Positions 42,165 through 53,580 of a stretch of DNA of 64,000 nucleotides are shown piece after piece. The notes beneath the pieces were generated by a model. It worked only from the letters and a program-made list of their open reading frames with translations, was not told the DNA's origin and ran no database searches. The DNA comes from Bactrocera neohumeralis (taxonomy: Eukaryota; Arthropoda; Insecta; Diptera; Tephritidae), in the NCBI RefSeq assembly GCF_024586455.1, contig NW_026089623.1, positions 10,574,204-10,638,203 of the forward strand. The letters run 5' to 3'. Both the position numbers and the translations under genes were made by a program. Numbering within the stretch: the first letter of the stretch is position 1; each line of letters starts with the position of its first letter.

Positions 42165-43180
42165 AAAACAAGTAAGGAAGGGCTAAGTTCGGGTGTCACC
42201 GAACATTTTATACTCTCTCATGATAAAGTGATAATAATTTACATATTTTTTTTTTTGCTGTAAAATTAATTAGATTAGATCAATTTGTGTACTTTGAGTA
42301 TTGGATTGTATTTTCATTTCCTAATGTATATATTATACAGAAAAGGCATCAGATGGAATTCAAAATAGCGTTATATTGGAAGAAGGCGTGGTTATGAACC
42401 GATTTCACCCATATTTCGTACATGTCATCAGGGTGTTAAGAAAATATTATGTACCGAATTTCATTGAAATCGGTAAAGTAGTTCCTGAAATATGGTTTTT
42501 GGTCCATAAGTGGGCGACGCCACGCCCATTGTCAATTTGAAAAAAAAGTCTGGGTGCAGCTTCCTCCTGCCACTTCTTCCGTAAAATTTAGTGTTTTTGA
42601 CGTTTTTTGTTAGTCGGTTAACGCACTTTTAGTGATTTTCAACATAACCTTTGTATGGGAGGTGGGCGTGGTTATTATCTGATTTCTTCCATTTTTGAAC
42701 TGTATATGGAAATGCCTGAAGGAAATGACCCTATAGAGTTTGGTTGACATAGCTATAGTAGTTTCCTAGATATGTACAAAACACATAGTAGGGGGCGGGG
42801 CCACGCCCACTTTTCCAAAAAAATTGCGTCCGAATATGCCCCTCCCTAATGCGATCCTTTGTACCAAATTTCACTTTAATATCTTTATTTATGGCTTAGT
42901 TATGACACTTTATAGGTTTTCGGTTTCCGCCATTTTGTGGGCGTGGCAGTTGGCCGATTTTGCCCATCTTCGAACTTAACCTTCTTATGGAGCCAAGAAA
43001 TACGTGTACCACGTTTCATCATGATATCTCAATTTTTACTCCGGATTTCGACTCTACTCGTCACTCTGATCACTTTGGTATATATAACCCTATATCTGAC
43101 TCTTTTAGTTTTAGGACTTACAAACAACTGTTATGTGAACAAAACTATAATACTCTCCTTAGCAACTTTTGTTGCATATA
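42165..43180 (+). mobile_element. DR1 copy (right arm)
   Basis: It opens with the outer tag acaagtaaggaagggctaag and accgaacattttatactctc, and ends near agcaacttttgttgcatata. It contains repeated gtgggcgtgg and ccacgccca blocks. It lacks about 38 bp near 43040 that the left arm has. Confidence 0.7.
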
Positions 43181-43184
43181 AAAG

Positions 43185-43815
43185 TAAACTTTACGCAAAA
43201 TCGGAGAAATAGTTGAAAGACACCTTTGCAGAATAGAAAAAAAGATTGATAAACTTGGTAAACATCAGGCTGTTGAAAATTTGTCACGGCCGGGCCGACT
43301 AAAGCGACTTCCTGACACTGAAGCCGGATCAATAGTACGGGAAGTAAAAACAATATTAAAAGATATAGCGGAAAGATCGAGTAAGCCCGATCAGGAGAAC
43401 ATTACACAAAACCGGTTTGCATGGACGAGTACCACGTCAAATGCTCTATACATCAAAGGCGAATAAACAGATGAACTTGGCATTTGAATATACAAATTAG
43501 GCTCCAAACTTCTGGGAAAACATTTTGTATGCGGACGAAAACAAATTCTAAATATTTGAATTGAAAAAACGTCCTAAAATTCCAACGTTCCAAAATTGTT
43601 AGTGAGTGACTGTTATATCGAACACCAAAACTCTAATCCTATAGAGCATCTGTGGGAGCACCTTGACGGAAAATTCAGGCAGAGAAACATTTCAAGCAAG
43701 GGCGACATAAAAAAGGCTTTGATTGGAGAATTGCGCAAAATCTTTCCATAATTTACAAAAAATGTTGCTGAATATATACCTAGAAGAGTAAATGAGGTCT
43801 TGAGGTCATAAGGAA
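43185..43815 (+). pseudogene. Tc1-like transposase, decayed (right arm)
   Basis: Mirror copy of 38110-38790: IVERHLCRIEKKIDKLGKHQ, ENLSRPGRLKRLPDTEAGS, and later NPIEHLWEHLDGKFRQRN in another frame. The defects are the same as in the left arm. Confidence 0.75.
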
Positions 43816-44586
43816 AGTAAACAATATACTAGAATGAATATAAATTTAGTTTATCTACATAGATTTTAACTTTACATAATAATATTTACTTTTTTTGACA
43901 CGATAAAGCGAGAGTATTTTTAGTTTAACTGAATTATTATTGGCTGTGTTTAGTTTTTGTGTATTATTAATACTAAGTTAAACTCTTATATTATAAGCCT
44001 TGAATTCTATAATAAAACTTTTTATTAATTCATTAAAGACTGTTTGGCAACAAATATTTTTTAACAAATACAAGAAACTATGTTTTTTTGTGTGAGTGAA
44101 AAATCAAGATTTAATTAAGTAATGATTGAGTTCGTTCTCTTTTCGACTGCGGTAACTGGTTTCACCTCCGATTGGTTGCCAAACCGAATAGATGTCCCAT
44201 CAGCGTACCTTAAATCAAATGGAAAAAAATTGCAGCGCAGAGTTGAAAATGCTTCGCTAGTTTGTTTTTGCCCAGCTTCAGTTCTAGGGAAATTATAATT
44301 GGAAATCTGCCTTTAAGCGGCAGATCATCTTTATTATATTGACGAGAATTTGTACACCAAAGACTTTTCCAAAGAAATTTGATTCGTACTGCTATGTACG
44401 AAGCCCACCAAAGTGTTAGCATTGGCTGCAATTTCTTGTAGCACAATAAAAGAATCATTTTGTATGAAACTATTAGATTTAGAAGCAAATACTTTTAGTG
44501 AGTTCTTCTTCATTCGAAAATGATACGGCATCCTTCATATTTTTTATGGTTTTCCAGAAATTTTACTTTTTGAGTATTTTCCTTTT

Positions 44587-44686
44587 NNNNNNNNNNNNNN
44601 NNNNNNNNNNNNNNNNNNNNNNNNNNNNNNNNNNNNNNNNNNNNNNNNNNNNNNNNNNNNNNNNNNNNNNNNNNNNNNNNNNNNNN
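44587..44686. other. Scaffold gap of exactly 100 N
   Basis: It immediately follows the end of the palindrome's right arm, a common place for assembly failure. Confidence 0.98.
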
Positions 44687-44687
44687 A

Positions 44688-45141
44688 CCCACAACGTCTT
44701 CGATGCCCTTTATGTCGTCGACCCCACCGGCTGCCACAATGCGTGATCTTTAAGGGATTGACACCTCAGCAACGCCAGCTGGTCGTTCAGGTGCACGGCC
44801 ATTGCCTCAATTGCCTGACGCCTATCCACCAAACCCACGAGTGCACCTCGGACAACCTGTGCCAGATTTGTATGCGGCCGCATCACACGATGTTGCACCG
44901 TACAACTCGAAACGACCCCAGCCAACCTCCTGCCGGCCGCAACCACGGCGCAGTACGACGACCGCCATTAAGCCGGGATGCACGGTCCCGGCGAGCAATA
45001 GGACCATCATCATCCCGTGCTCGGCGGCCACATAATGGGGCGTCAACACGACGCCAGCAACAAAGACCGCGTCCGCGCCGCAGCTCAGGTCTCAGCAGCG
45101 TCGTAGCCACTCCCCAGCAGCTTCAACGAATTCTAGGCTGA
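44688..45141 (+). pseudogene. BEL/Pao gag C-terminus with three zinc knuckles
   Basis: The reading opens RLRCPLCRRPHRLPQC, then FKGLTPQQRQLVVQVHGHC, CLNCLTPIHQTHEC and CQICMRPHHTMLHR. These are three Cys/His knuckles in the pattern of BEL/Pao nucleocapsid. A basic Arg/Gln/Pro-rich tail ends with LQRILG and a stop. The frame is clean, but its N-terminal part is in the gap. No protease or RT follows. The stop is only about a dozen bases from a polypurine tract and LTR, so pol has been lost from this copy, or it is a gag-only derivative. Confidence 0.72.
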
Positions 45142-45153
45142 AATATTCGACTA

Positions 45154-45165
45154 GGGGGGCCGGGA
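45154..45165 (+). promoter_or_regulatory. Polypurine-like tract before the LTR
   Basis: GGGGGGCCGGGA directly precedes TGGCTAAATGAG. A nearly identical context (gggcccgga then tggctaaatgag) precedes the LTR at 51254. Confidence 0.6.
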
Positions 45166-45622
45166 TGGCTAAATGAGCTTTAGTCGCCTGCCCCACATCA
45201 CACCTACACCCATCACTAACACGCACACTCACCTCGACATCACCACACTCCACATCAACACCACCCACACGCCAGAGCCCAGGATCCACACACTCCAACA
45301 CACACCACATTACTCAACATGAAAAGGGTCAGGCTATACAGAAAGCAGTTCAGATTCGTCCGCTGTTGAACTTACACGTCGCTCTTTCGCCACCGATACG
45401 CACCGCTAGTTATCTCCATCCAGTTATCTACTTACTATATCCATAATTTTTAAACATACATACATAAGCATACATTTATATTGTGAAATTAGCATTACAT
45501 ACAGCCATTCTAGCGCAGATTTATATTGTGAAATAAATTGGTGAAGTTGAAACCGGAGATTTTGTTTTAAAATTCATAAAGTTTGGCAAAAGTGGTAAGT
45601 GAAGCGGGTAGTGAATAAAACA
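45166..45622 (+). repeat. BEL LTR (457 bp)
   Basis: Starts TGGCTAAATGAGC and ends GTGAATAAAACA, TG...CA borders. It has a C/A-rich region (45190-45320) shared in style with the LTR at 51254. It is followed three bases later by the primer-binding core TGGTCCTTCGAGCC. Confidence 0.7.
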
Positions 45623-45625
45623 TTG

Positions 45626-45645
45626 TGGTCCTTCGAGCCTGATCT
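45626..45645 (+). promoter_or_regulatory. Primer-binding region after the LTR
   Basis: TGGTCCTTCGAGCCTGAT matches the BEL-A site over its first 14 bases. An LTR with a polypurine tract on its left and a primer site on its right is what remains of two elements sharing an LTR, or of a recombination. Confidence 0.6.
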
Positions 45646-45676
45646 GAACCAGCGACCTAAGTGCTAGCTGACAAAA

Positions 45677-45875
45677 TGGTCTTTCCTTCCTTTGCTACCC
45701 TGGCGGGTACTTCATCGAAACCTCTCACAGCTGGAATATTTTTATCCATTCGGACGATATGACCTAGCCAGCTTAATTCACTGAACTATGTAAACGATTT
45801 CATCGACTGCGGTATTCGTCATTGCCAACGCGCAAAGGACTATAAATATTCCGCAGTATCTTCGTCATTCGTCTT
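45677..45875 (-). pseudogene. RTE-6: short RTE 3' fragment
   Basis: The minus strand has decayed versions of the SRGRGRPP, GHVVRMDE and RVGxxEYR region (cgggtacttcatcgaaa, atccattcggacgatatgac, cattgccaacgcgcaaagg). Highly mutated. Confidence 0.7.
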
Positions 45876-45894
45876 TCCACAGAATTATAACTCA

Positions 45895-46325
45895 AAGGAA
45901 TTTTTCGGATTTTATCTGTGGCCGGTTTATTACTTCATTTATTGCTGGCAATATTAACTCTTCTCCGATGTTATGTGGTTTGCCTTTTTGAGCAATTAAC
46001 AAAGAGATATTGTACGAAGCTCGAAGTCGGTCGTCATATTGCTTAGCAGCCGCCGAAAATAGTTTTGCTACACTTGGTTGAGTATTATGCTAGGTCTTGA
46101 AAAAATGCTACATTCTTGTCTTTCTTATCTGGATGAATTTTATTCAAATGATCTTGCAGTCTTGAAGACTTCATCCGAAAATGTTTTTAGACATAGAAGA
46201 CACAAAGGCGACGATGGGTTTGTGGGATTTTCAATGAATCCGAATTTAATATATTCCGCACAGTATTGCCGTCTCTTCTTTTTTACTTCCGACATTGTTT
46301 TGCGGGAGGCGTAAGTACTGCTCAT
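45895..46325 (-). pseudogene. hAT-type transposase N-terminal remnant (SCAND3/ZBED-like)
   Basis: It starts near 46291 with MSEVKKKRRQYCAEYIKFGF, followed by SSPLCLLCLKTFSDEVFK. In a shifted frame come LQDHLNKIHPDKKDKNVAFF and then QPSVAKLFSAAAKQYDDRLR, ASYNISLLIAQKGKPHNIGE and ELILPAINEVI. Two Cys, then His-Pro in the HLNKIHP block, form a BED-like zinc finger. This is a different hAT lineage from 31940. Confidence 0.72.
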
Positions 46326-46589
46326 CTATTGCGCGCAAAACCACGAATGAAAATAAAATAAAAATTACATTGTTTATATAGGAATGCTCAAGCAGCACCC
46401 ACCGGCAGGAATAAAACAAACATGCATTAACTCGTTTATCTCATTCGACGCTCAATCGTACACAACAAGTCCGAAGAAGTATTCAATGAACCAGCCGATT
46501 GATACGGGAATGCACAATTTGAGTTATTTAACAAAAACTTGTTAAAACATGATAGATATCTACGAGTACTAATAACTATTAAAATGCGA

Positions 46590-46720
46590 AAGTGTGTCTG
46601 TTGCCTTTTTTTTTGTTTGTTTGTGTCTATTTTCACTATGAAACGGAGCGACGGATTGACATGATTTTCATTTTTTCTATGTTCATTAAAAGAGGACAGA
46701 TATATGAACTATGCGCAGAG
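46590..46720 (+). mobile_element. Possible Helitron-derived fragment
   Basis: ctatgaaacggagcgacgga followed by ttgacatgattttc resembles a conserved stretch of many insect non-autonomous Helitrons. No terminal hairpin was found here. Confidence 0.3.
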
Positions 46721-46789
46721 AAATATAGATCCGAGTTTGAGCAATCTTTTAATTCATATTAGTTGATGTTCACAAGTTGTTGTTGAGAG

Positions 46790-47460
46790 TCGAGAGCTCA
46801 TGCAGTGGTCCTCCTAGCTAAATAAAATTACAAATCACCCCCTAGGCCTCTACACAACGCCCCCATTTTCTTTCTGGGTCTCTTACCGCTCCCCTTGACA
46901 CCTGCAGCGCCCACAAGGGGGCGTTATCGCCCACTTTGGGAAAGACTGCTTTAACGTATGCACATAAACACACACATATCGTACGCTCATATACAAAAGT
47001 TATTAACCTTTCTTTGCAATCGCTCATGTACAAAAGTATATAAGTTAACTCGAAACGCAAACCACCAAAATACCAAGTCTGCCTAACATCAGTTTCAGCC
47101 AATGCTGAACATTAACACCACCTCAATCCATGACCAACGGCCCGAGTTATGATCCAACGACAAGCAACAACAAACGATACTCACAAGCTACCATAGCCGT
47201 GGGATCCTCTGGCGCAGCACAAATATAGCGCAAATAAGGGACGACTTACACTACACGCAAGTCGGCGTAATCGTGGGCTTCGCTGACACTGCATCTGACA
47301 AAACATAGCAACGACAGCGACGACGGCAGCGGCAGTGAGGACGGCTTAGGCTTAGACTTAAGAGTAAGAATGTTTTAGAGTATAGTTCTGATCGAGCCTG
47401 AATAAAGCGCACTCGTGCCTAAAAATAATTTATACAAAGGAGTACGAAACAATAAAAAAT
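46790..47460 (+). repeat. Possible LTR-like region upstream of BEL-D gag
   Basis: It has a TATA-like tatataag (47037) and gaataaagcgcactcgtgcc near 47400, a promoter and polyadenylation arrangement that would suit an LTR. It does not match the LTR at 51254, so pairing is not supported. Confidence 0.25.
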
Positions 47461-47591
47461 TTCATACTTTCCGTATTTAAAAAAAATACAACTTTATTTT
47501 TCTTAAGGATTCACAAGTATAAACTGATAACTATCAGGGTACAATAAGAAAACTTTTTTAGTCATATTGCCACTTTTCTCATATTATCTAA

Positions 47592-48480
47592 ATGAACGGA
47601 GATTCTAAGGAATCCAAATTAATGCAGTATCTAAAAGTAAAAAAAATGTTTTCTGAAGAAAAGAGCCCATGGACGCCTGCAGAAGCTACAAGCTCAAAGC
47701 AAGGTGTTACAAAACAAAAAAGGATGAAAGATATTTCATATACTAAGCTTATTGCTGACAGTCTAAGTCGATACTGCACTCGATTTTCATCTTCATCCGA
47801 TCAATTGAAATTAATTAAAGTAATTGCACCTACTCCACATCCGAGAGAAGAACTTCCATAATTTCAAAGCCAAGAGGCGAATTCAGGCATCCACCTCAAG
47901 GTGCTCGCATGTGACACTGAAATGTTTCAAGGTGGTTATGAATAATGGACATGTTTACAGCCGTGTAAATAAACCATCCAAAATTATCACAAGCGCAAAA
48001 AATGTATCACTTCCGATACAAAACTAAAGGTCAAGCAGGCGTTATAGTCAGACAGTTTGCTCTTAGAACGAAAGAATATTAGTCGACAAACAAGTGACGA
48101 TATTACGAATTTACCTAAAATTCAGAAAGAAACAAGTGAAGAATTAATAAAACTTCAATCCGCTGTTTCAAATTGCTTGTCGGTTCTATTGACACAGAAT
48201 ATTCCCCCAGACAATTAGGATCCAATTCTGGTGAGTAAATGCACATCCGAATTACCAGAAAAATCGATAGTTTTTTGGTAGCAATCGGCCTCATCACGAA
48301 GGAAATGCCCAACGTGGTAACAAATGAAAAAATTCTTAACTACCCAATATGAAATTGCGGAAAGAGTAGACAAAAAAATGGTCAGAACTAAATACGTTCA
48401 ACACGACATACCATACATCGAAGCTTCATTACGTCCCAAGCGAGTAAAAACAACAACTTAAATCGTAGTTTTTTTAAAAT
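47592..48480 (+). pseudogene. BEL-D gag, decayed
   Basis: The first frame (47592-47861) opens MNGDSKESKLMQYLKVKKMF and ends PTPHPREELP. In other frames come CDTEMFQGGYE, then MYHFRYKTKGQAGVIVRQFA, then EELIKLQSAVSNCLSVLLTQ, PTWQQMKKFLTTQYEIAERV. These are gag blocks of BEL elements. At least five frameshifts or stops. Confidence 0.72.
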
Positions 48481-48699
48481 ACAATCGTTCACATTCTAAC
48501 AAAACAAATATACGTCATGCGAACTGTGTAAAGGAGGGTACAAGCTGAAATCTTGAGAGAAATTTAAAAAAATAAATATTAACGAAAGAAACAATTTTGT
48601 AAGAAAGAAAATACTTTGTACCAACTCTTTGCCACATGCACATACGCTCACAGATTGGGAAGACAAGTTTAACTGCGTTTAGTACCACAAATGACATAA

Positions 48700-51240
48700 C
48701 TCAGTGCTTCATATTACAAACTCCGCTCAAAATAACGCTAATGTTAAAAGAGCTGCGGGATTAATTGCAAGTGCAATTTCCGATTTACTAAATCCCCGAA
48801 AATTGCCAAGAAGCATCATGTTGCTCAAAGGCATTAAAAACTCAGACGCTACACAGCGAAAGCCGTCGATCAACGAGGAGAACTGCTTAAACATAGGGCC
48901 TTAATATATCAAGGACCTCAACGATCATTTATAGTGTCTAGGGCACAAAGTAGGCTACAACTACCATCAAAACTAGCCAATTTTGAAATTACGGGAGTAT
49001 GCGGACGAGTAGTACAAAACTCAAATAAAATCTGAAACATTACCCTCATTTCGCCCTAGGCGGATAAGCGCATTTAAACAGAAGCTATTGTCTTATCGCT
49101 ACTAAAAAATATGCTTTCTAGCTATCATATCAATAGCAAGCATTGGCAAAAGGTTTCACACATTAAGTTTGCAGGCCCCAACTGCAACACTCCCGCACAA
49201 ATACATCTTCTATTAGGCAGCGATCTCATACGACAAATCATACTCGAAGAAGTTGAGAAAAGTACAAAAACACTTCTAGCGCAAAATAACATTTTCGGAT
49301 GGGTCCTAAGTGGACTAGTTGCTGAACCAGGCACAACAATGCCAACTCAAGTTGAGGAAATCTCCAACGAATACCTCAACACACAACTGAAGAAATTCTG
49401 GGAGTAAGAAGAACTCCCCCCATATCAATCACAGCTCCAGAAGATCGATAATGTAAGGGTTTTTATAAAGTCACAACTGCTCGATTAGATAATGACGGGT
49501 ACGTCGACTAACACTAAAGCCAGAATTGTCGCAAACGCTCCCAACTCTTCTATCCAACAGTGCCGCATCATGCAGTAATAAAACCAGACGAAAAAACCAT
49601 AAAGGAAAGAGTTGTCTTTAGTGCATCAAAATTCTCAAGTTTGGGGAATTCCCTAACTGACATTTTATTTACTGGACCCACGCTTCAGACAGATTTAATG
49701 CTCCTCGTATTGAACTGGCGTATATACAACTACGTTTTCAATAGGGATGTCGAAAAAAGTAACGACAAATAGTCGCACATAAATATGATCAAGATTTTCA
49801 GCGAATTATTTTCTGAAAATCTCCCAATAGTCCACTACAGGACTTAAAATTATAAACAGTTACCTTTGGCGAAATCTGTGCTCCATACCCAGCCATTCGT
49901 ACACTCCACAAACTGGAAGAAGACACAAAGTCAGAATTTTCCTGGTAACAAAAGTTTTAAAACACACAGCTATGTAGACGACATTCTGTCTAAAAGCCAC
50001 CCTCTTCCACACGCATACGAATCTTTATCGCAAGTACTATATGCCCTCAACACCTCAGGTTTTTCCTTAAATAAGATAACCGCTAATCACCCAAATATCC
50101 TAAAAAACATACCAAACGAAATTTTGTTGGACACTAATTTCCTTATATTCGAAAAGGAAAGAATAACAAAAACACTGGGCATCCAATGCGATGCAATATC
50201 GGATAAATTTTCATACACGACTGAGTCCACATCCGCATTATCCGCCATAACAAAAAGACAGATTTTATCCTCTGTAGCAAAACCTTTCGACCCCGCAGGA
50301 TGGCTTTCGCCAATTATGATATCCGTACAAGCGAAAATTCTAATACAGGAATTGTGGCTAGACGGAACTGACTGGGACGAGCAAGGGAAACCACTTCGCT
50401 TAGAAAAGTGGTCCAAGTTCGAGGGCAATCTGAATGATATTTCACAGATACAAATCCTACGGTGTATAAATTATGCCCCAGAGCACAAAGTCGAACTACA
50501 TGGCTTATGTAAAGCTTCTGAAAAGGCATATTGTGCCTCCATATATGTGCGCATGCAATCCGACACAGCGACTACCAATCACCTACTAGTAGTCAAGGTG
50601 GCTCCGCTAAAAGCAATAAGTCTGTCACGACTGGAACTATGTGGTGCGCTTCTACTAGCCAAGCTATTATTAATGGTGCAGACGCATTTAAATACGGCAA
50701 AAATATAAATTGTATTATCCTGGTTAGAAAAACCTCCACATGCATGGAAGACATATATTTTCAATCGAAAGTCTCAAATCCTTGACCTAGTGGAATCAGC
50801 CACTTGGCGACACGTAGCTAGTGCTGACAATCTTGCCGATCTAGGTACAAGAGGGTGCAAGCCTCTGCATCTTGCCACCACCACTCTTTGGTGGAATGGT
50901 CCCCGATGTTTAACAGAATCTCCCTATTCTTGGCCACGATCGCCAATGCGTAACATAATTGCCGCCAAAAGTCGAAAAATCGATTATTTTCACAAGACAG
51001 TGGACGATACTGACATCCTTGAGCGATTTTTATCATACCACGAGCACTCAGGATAATCGCTTACATGTTCAATTTCATAAAGCGACTCAAAATTTAAGTG
51101 AAGGGAGAACACACGCTGTACTCCCAAGGCGACACATTGACGCACCTAGACTTAGAAAAGGCAAAGGTCGCTCTTATCACTTATACTCAGTTGCGGCACG
51201 CTTCAATCACTCCAGCGACTGCTAGGCTGAACATTCGTCT
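48700..51240 (+). pseudogene. BEL-D pol, decayed; integrase deleted
   Basis: Pieces in order: protease-RT linker (49111-49407: IHLLLGSDLIRQIILEE, FGWVLSGLVAEPG), RT entry (PHHAVIKPDEKTIKERVVFS at 49560), RT palm with THSYVDDILSKSHPL at about 49970-50000, connection (KPFDPAGWLSPIMISVQAKI), RNase H (VELHGLCKASEKAYCASIYV, SRLELCGALLLAKL) and the NLADLGTRGCKPLHLATTT block near 50830. After TYTQLRHASITPATARL near 51225 the sequence joins the LTR directly, so the whole integrase is missing. The block at 49866-50708 is an open 280-codon stretch. Confidence 0.85.
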
Positions 51241-51253
51241 AGGTGGGCCCGGA

Positions 51254-51740
51254 TGGCTAAATGAGATAAGCCTCCCTCTAAAGCTACCACATCAACACAG
51301 ATGAACATAAAATCACAACACTGACACATTTCAATACACCACATCAACAGAACCCACACGAGAATACCATACATTCGTCCCACATCATTGCGATCCATAC
51401 GCGAGAGCAAACCACATCCTCACATGCTAACACACACTACACCGGATACCACCCACCTTACAGGATTGTCAACTCCACTTGAGTTCTGTCGAGTTTGCAC
51501 ACCGAGCGACACGTCGCTTCTTCATCGCCGTTACTCCCCGCTTGCGCTAGTGCTTTATTATTATATTATCAAACATACTGTGCGTAATAACAGAACCATA
51601 TTTGTATTATCAAAATTATATGAAATATACTACATTGTGAACACTAATTGTAAGGCAAATCAATATTTCAAAGTAAATTTTATTGTGAAGTGATAACCGG
51701 GTGTTTTCCTTTGAACTAAATCAAGTTAGGCAAAGGTAAG
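51254..51740 (+). repeat. BEL-D 3' LTR (3' end approximate)
   Basis: Starts TGGCTAAATGAGATAAGC after gggcccgga and shares its start and C/A-rich body with 45166-45622. The similarity fades after aggcaaaggtaagga, so the LTR end is not seen. A fragment of this LTR recurs inverted at 14385-14443. Confidence 0.68.
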
Positions 51741-52040
51741 GATTTATTCACTGTCATTTCAAAATTACTTAACCGATTCATTTCAAACTTTGTACACATT
51801 TTTGACATATAAAATACCTCCCCCCATCATTTTTTGTCTTGTTTTTTTTTGTTTTATTTTCGGATAATTGTTTTTTCTCAAGACGTAATGGGAGAAGCTC
51901 TGTTGTCGGCTTATGCTTCAATATTTCTGCATGAAAAAGCTACTCTAGATTGTCAGAAGCATGCTCAATAATGTACAAACTGTGTCCGAATCATATTTCT
52001 CAATATATTTAAGAAGTAAATTCGAAAAAAAGTATTTTCT
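51741..52040. other. Spacer, nothing recognised
   Basis: T-rich sequence after the LTR, no gene found. Confidence 0.45.
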
Positions 52041-52440
52041 TTTACCTTAATAACGTTACCCTCCCCTTAAGAAAATTACTAACTACGTCCACTCCGTCCA
52101 TATCTACCTTTCTAGGTGGTAAACTACTTCTGCTTGTTAAGAATAAAAAAGTTGCAAAAAAATTCATGAAAGTAAAGGAACTGCCCAACATATGTTTCAT
52201 ATCAGACACTCTACACGAACCTCTCAACCACGTGAAAGGAACGATATTAGCTCCATTTCTAAACAACGTATTAGAGGAGGAAATAGTAAATGAGCCGATC
52301 TCTCAAGGGATTGTGTCAGTGTTTAAATCCATTCATCTCCATCGAAAATATCACTCAATCTACAAACAATCTTCCTTTGGACCAAACCAATATTTCCGAA
52401 TCGCCCATAGTGGAATTTACTCGAGTAAGTATTAGTAAGT
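52041..52440 (+). pseudogene. LINE ORF1-like fragment
   Basis: The open frame reads MKVKELPNICFISDTLHEPL, NHVKGTILAPFLNNVLEE and EPISQGIVSVFK. The order KVxELPNIxF, LNxxKGTI and SQGIVSV resembles the RRM-like ORF1 proteins of I/LOA/Jockey-type LINEs. No zinc knuckles or ORF2 are next to it. Tentative. Confidence 0.45.
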
Positions 52441-52899
52441 AACATTTCAACGACCCCAAACACAAACGGAACTAACCTCTCTCTGCGCTCCATAAACTCT
52501 GATAGCCCACTTAGGCTACCAGCCTGTAATGATATCACCCTAACCTCACGACTAATAATAGCCCACCTTTATCTCAATACAAACCACCCACTCAAATGAT
52601 TTCACCCCACCCACAAAAGATATGTTGCAGTTTTTTTAAATTATTCTATAAGACGCATTACAAGTAGCTAGAGACAATATGCATTTAAAAAAAACCAAAA
52701 CTGTAAGTCAAAGAAATATAGAAAAGCTGTGATTCAAGGCACAGCAAGATCAACAAGGCGATCATAACAAAAACCCTCCAATTCCTTAAAGAATAAAAAC
52801 AGTTTGTTAAATTTTTTTACATAAATATATACAAAAAAAAAGTCGTGTTATACTATTAATAACTTAAGAAGAGCTGAACCGATGTGGCTAAAAATTGAT
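52441..52899. other. Spacer, nothing recognised
   Basis: Low-complexity A/T- and C-rich DNA with no gene. Confidence 0.45.
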
Positions 52900-53289
52900 G
52901 ATCAGGATGAGGAGAAAAGTTGAAATGTGATTGACTGTCTACCTGTCCATCTGTTTGTCCGTGCAAGCTGTAACTTGAGTAAAAATTGAGATATATTGAT
53001 GAAACTTGGTATACAGGTGCCACGCTCACAGATCGCCATTAGCCGAATACATATAAAGTGCCATAACTAAGTACTAAATTGAGATATGAAGCTGTATTTT
53101 AATATAGAGGATCGCAATAGCAAGGAGCACCTGTGGATAAAAAATTTGGAAAAGTGGACGTGGCCCTGCCCCTTATGTGTTTAATGTGCATACATATCTC
53201 CTAAACCACTTAAGTTACAACGACCAAATTCGTCCAGCACGAATATTACAAGAACTACCACCGATAGTGTGAAAAAGGATGAAATCGAC
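52900..53289 (-). mobile_element. DR1 fragment, cut by BEL-B
   Basis: Contains gtccgtgcaagctgtaactt, gagtaaaaattgagatat and ggaaaagtggacgtggccct. It ends at gaaatcgac, where BEL-B starts. Confidence 0.6.
53285..53289. repeat. Target duplication TCGAC, left side of BEL-B
   Basis: Matches 60735-60739, giving a 5-bp duplication. Confidence 0.8.
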
Positions 53290-53580
53290 TGTTAAATAAT
53301 TAATTTTACCAGCTGGTAGAGTTCTCAGTGCTTTATTGAGATGAGCACCATCAGCACTGAGTTACAATCAGAGAAGAGAGGTTGTACATTCATGTCCTCC
53401 GGTATTTATAGGATACAAAGGAATTTAAAATACCGTCACTTCGAAATATGAATAAACAATGATATTATCAAACAGAAATGTATGATAAAAGAGAGATGAG
53501 AAATTGAAAGCTTAGATAAAACAGTATTGCCAGATCAGACTTAAAACTAAACTTAAAACTAACGTGAATAATTCTAAACA
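53290..53580 (-). repeat. BEL-B 3' LTR (291 bp)
   Basis: In element orientation TGTTTAGAATTATTCACG ... TTATTTAACA. Matches 60450-60734 with about a dozen differences. GGGCAGGA at 53581-53588 is the preceding purine tract. Confidence 0.9.

Larger units (their letters stand above)
41909..43948 (+). mobile_element. Tc1-like element in right arm, interrupted by DR1
   Basis: Mirror copy of 38001-40078 with the same CACAGCCAA inverted ends. Confidence 0.7.
41070..44586 (-). repeat. Right arm of the palindrome, ending at the scaffold gap
   Basis: It mirrors 37364-40918. The match continues to the last base before the run of N, so the true outer limit of the inverted repeat is unknown. It lacks the left-arm tract holding the (ggac)n repeat (right arm near 43040). 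Confidence 0.95.

Noticed and set aside
37364..44586. Palindrome as a purely technical fold-back of one molecule
   Set aside because: Not accepted as the sole explanation, because the arms differ by substitutions and a deletion of about 38 bp as well as homopolymer errors. It remains open as a haplotype mis-join.
45092..45310. Minus-strand Cys/Val-rich frame in the LTR
   Set aside because: It arises from the C/A-rich LTR body read backwards. Low complexity, no family.
46790..47460. 5' LTR of BEL-D
   Set aside because: The sequence does not match the LTR at 51254. Promoter-like motifs alone are not enough, so it is listed only at low confidence.
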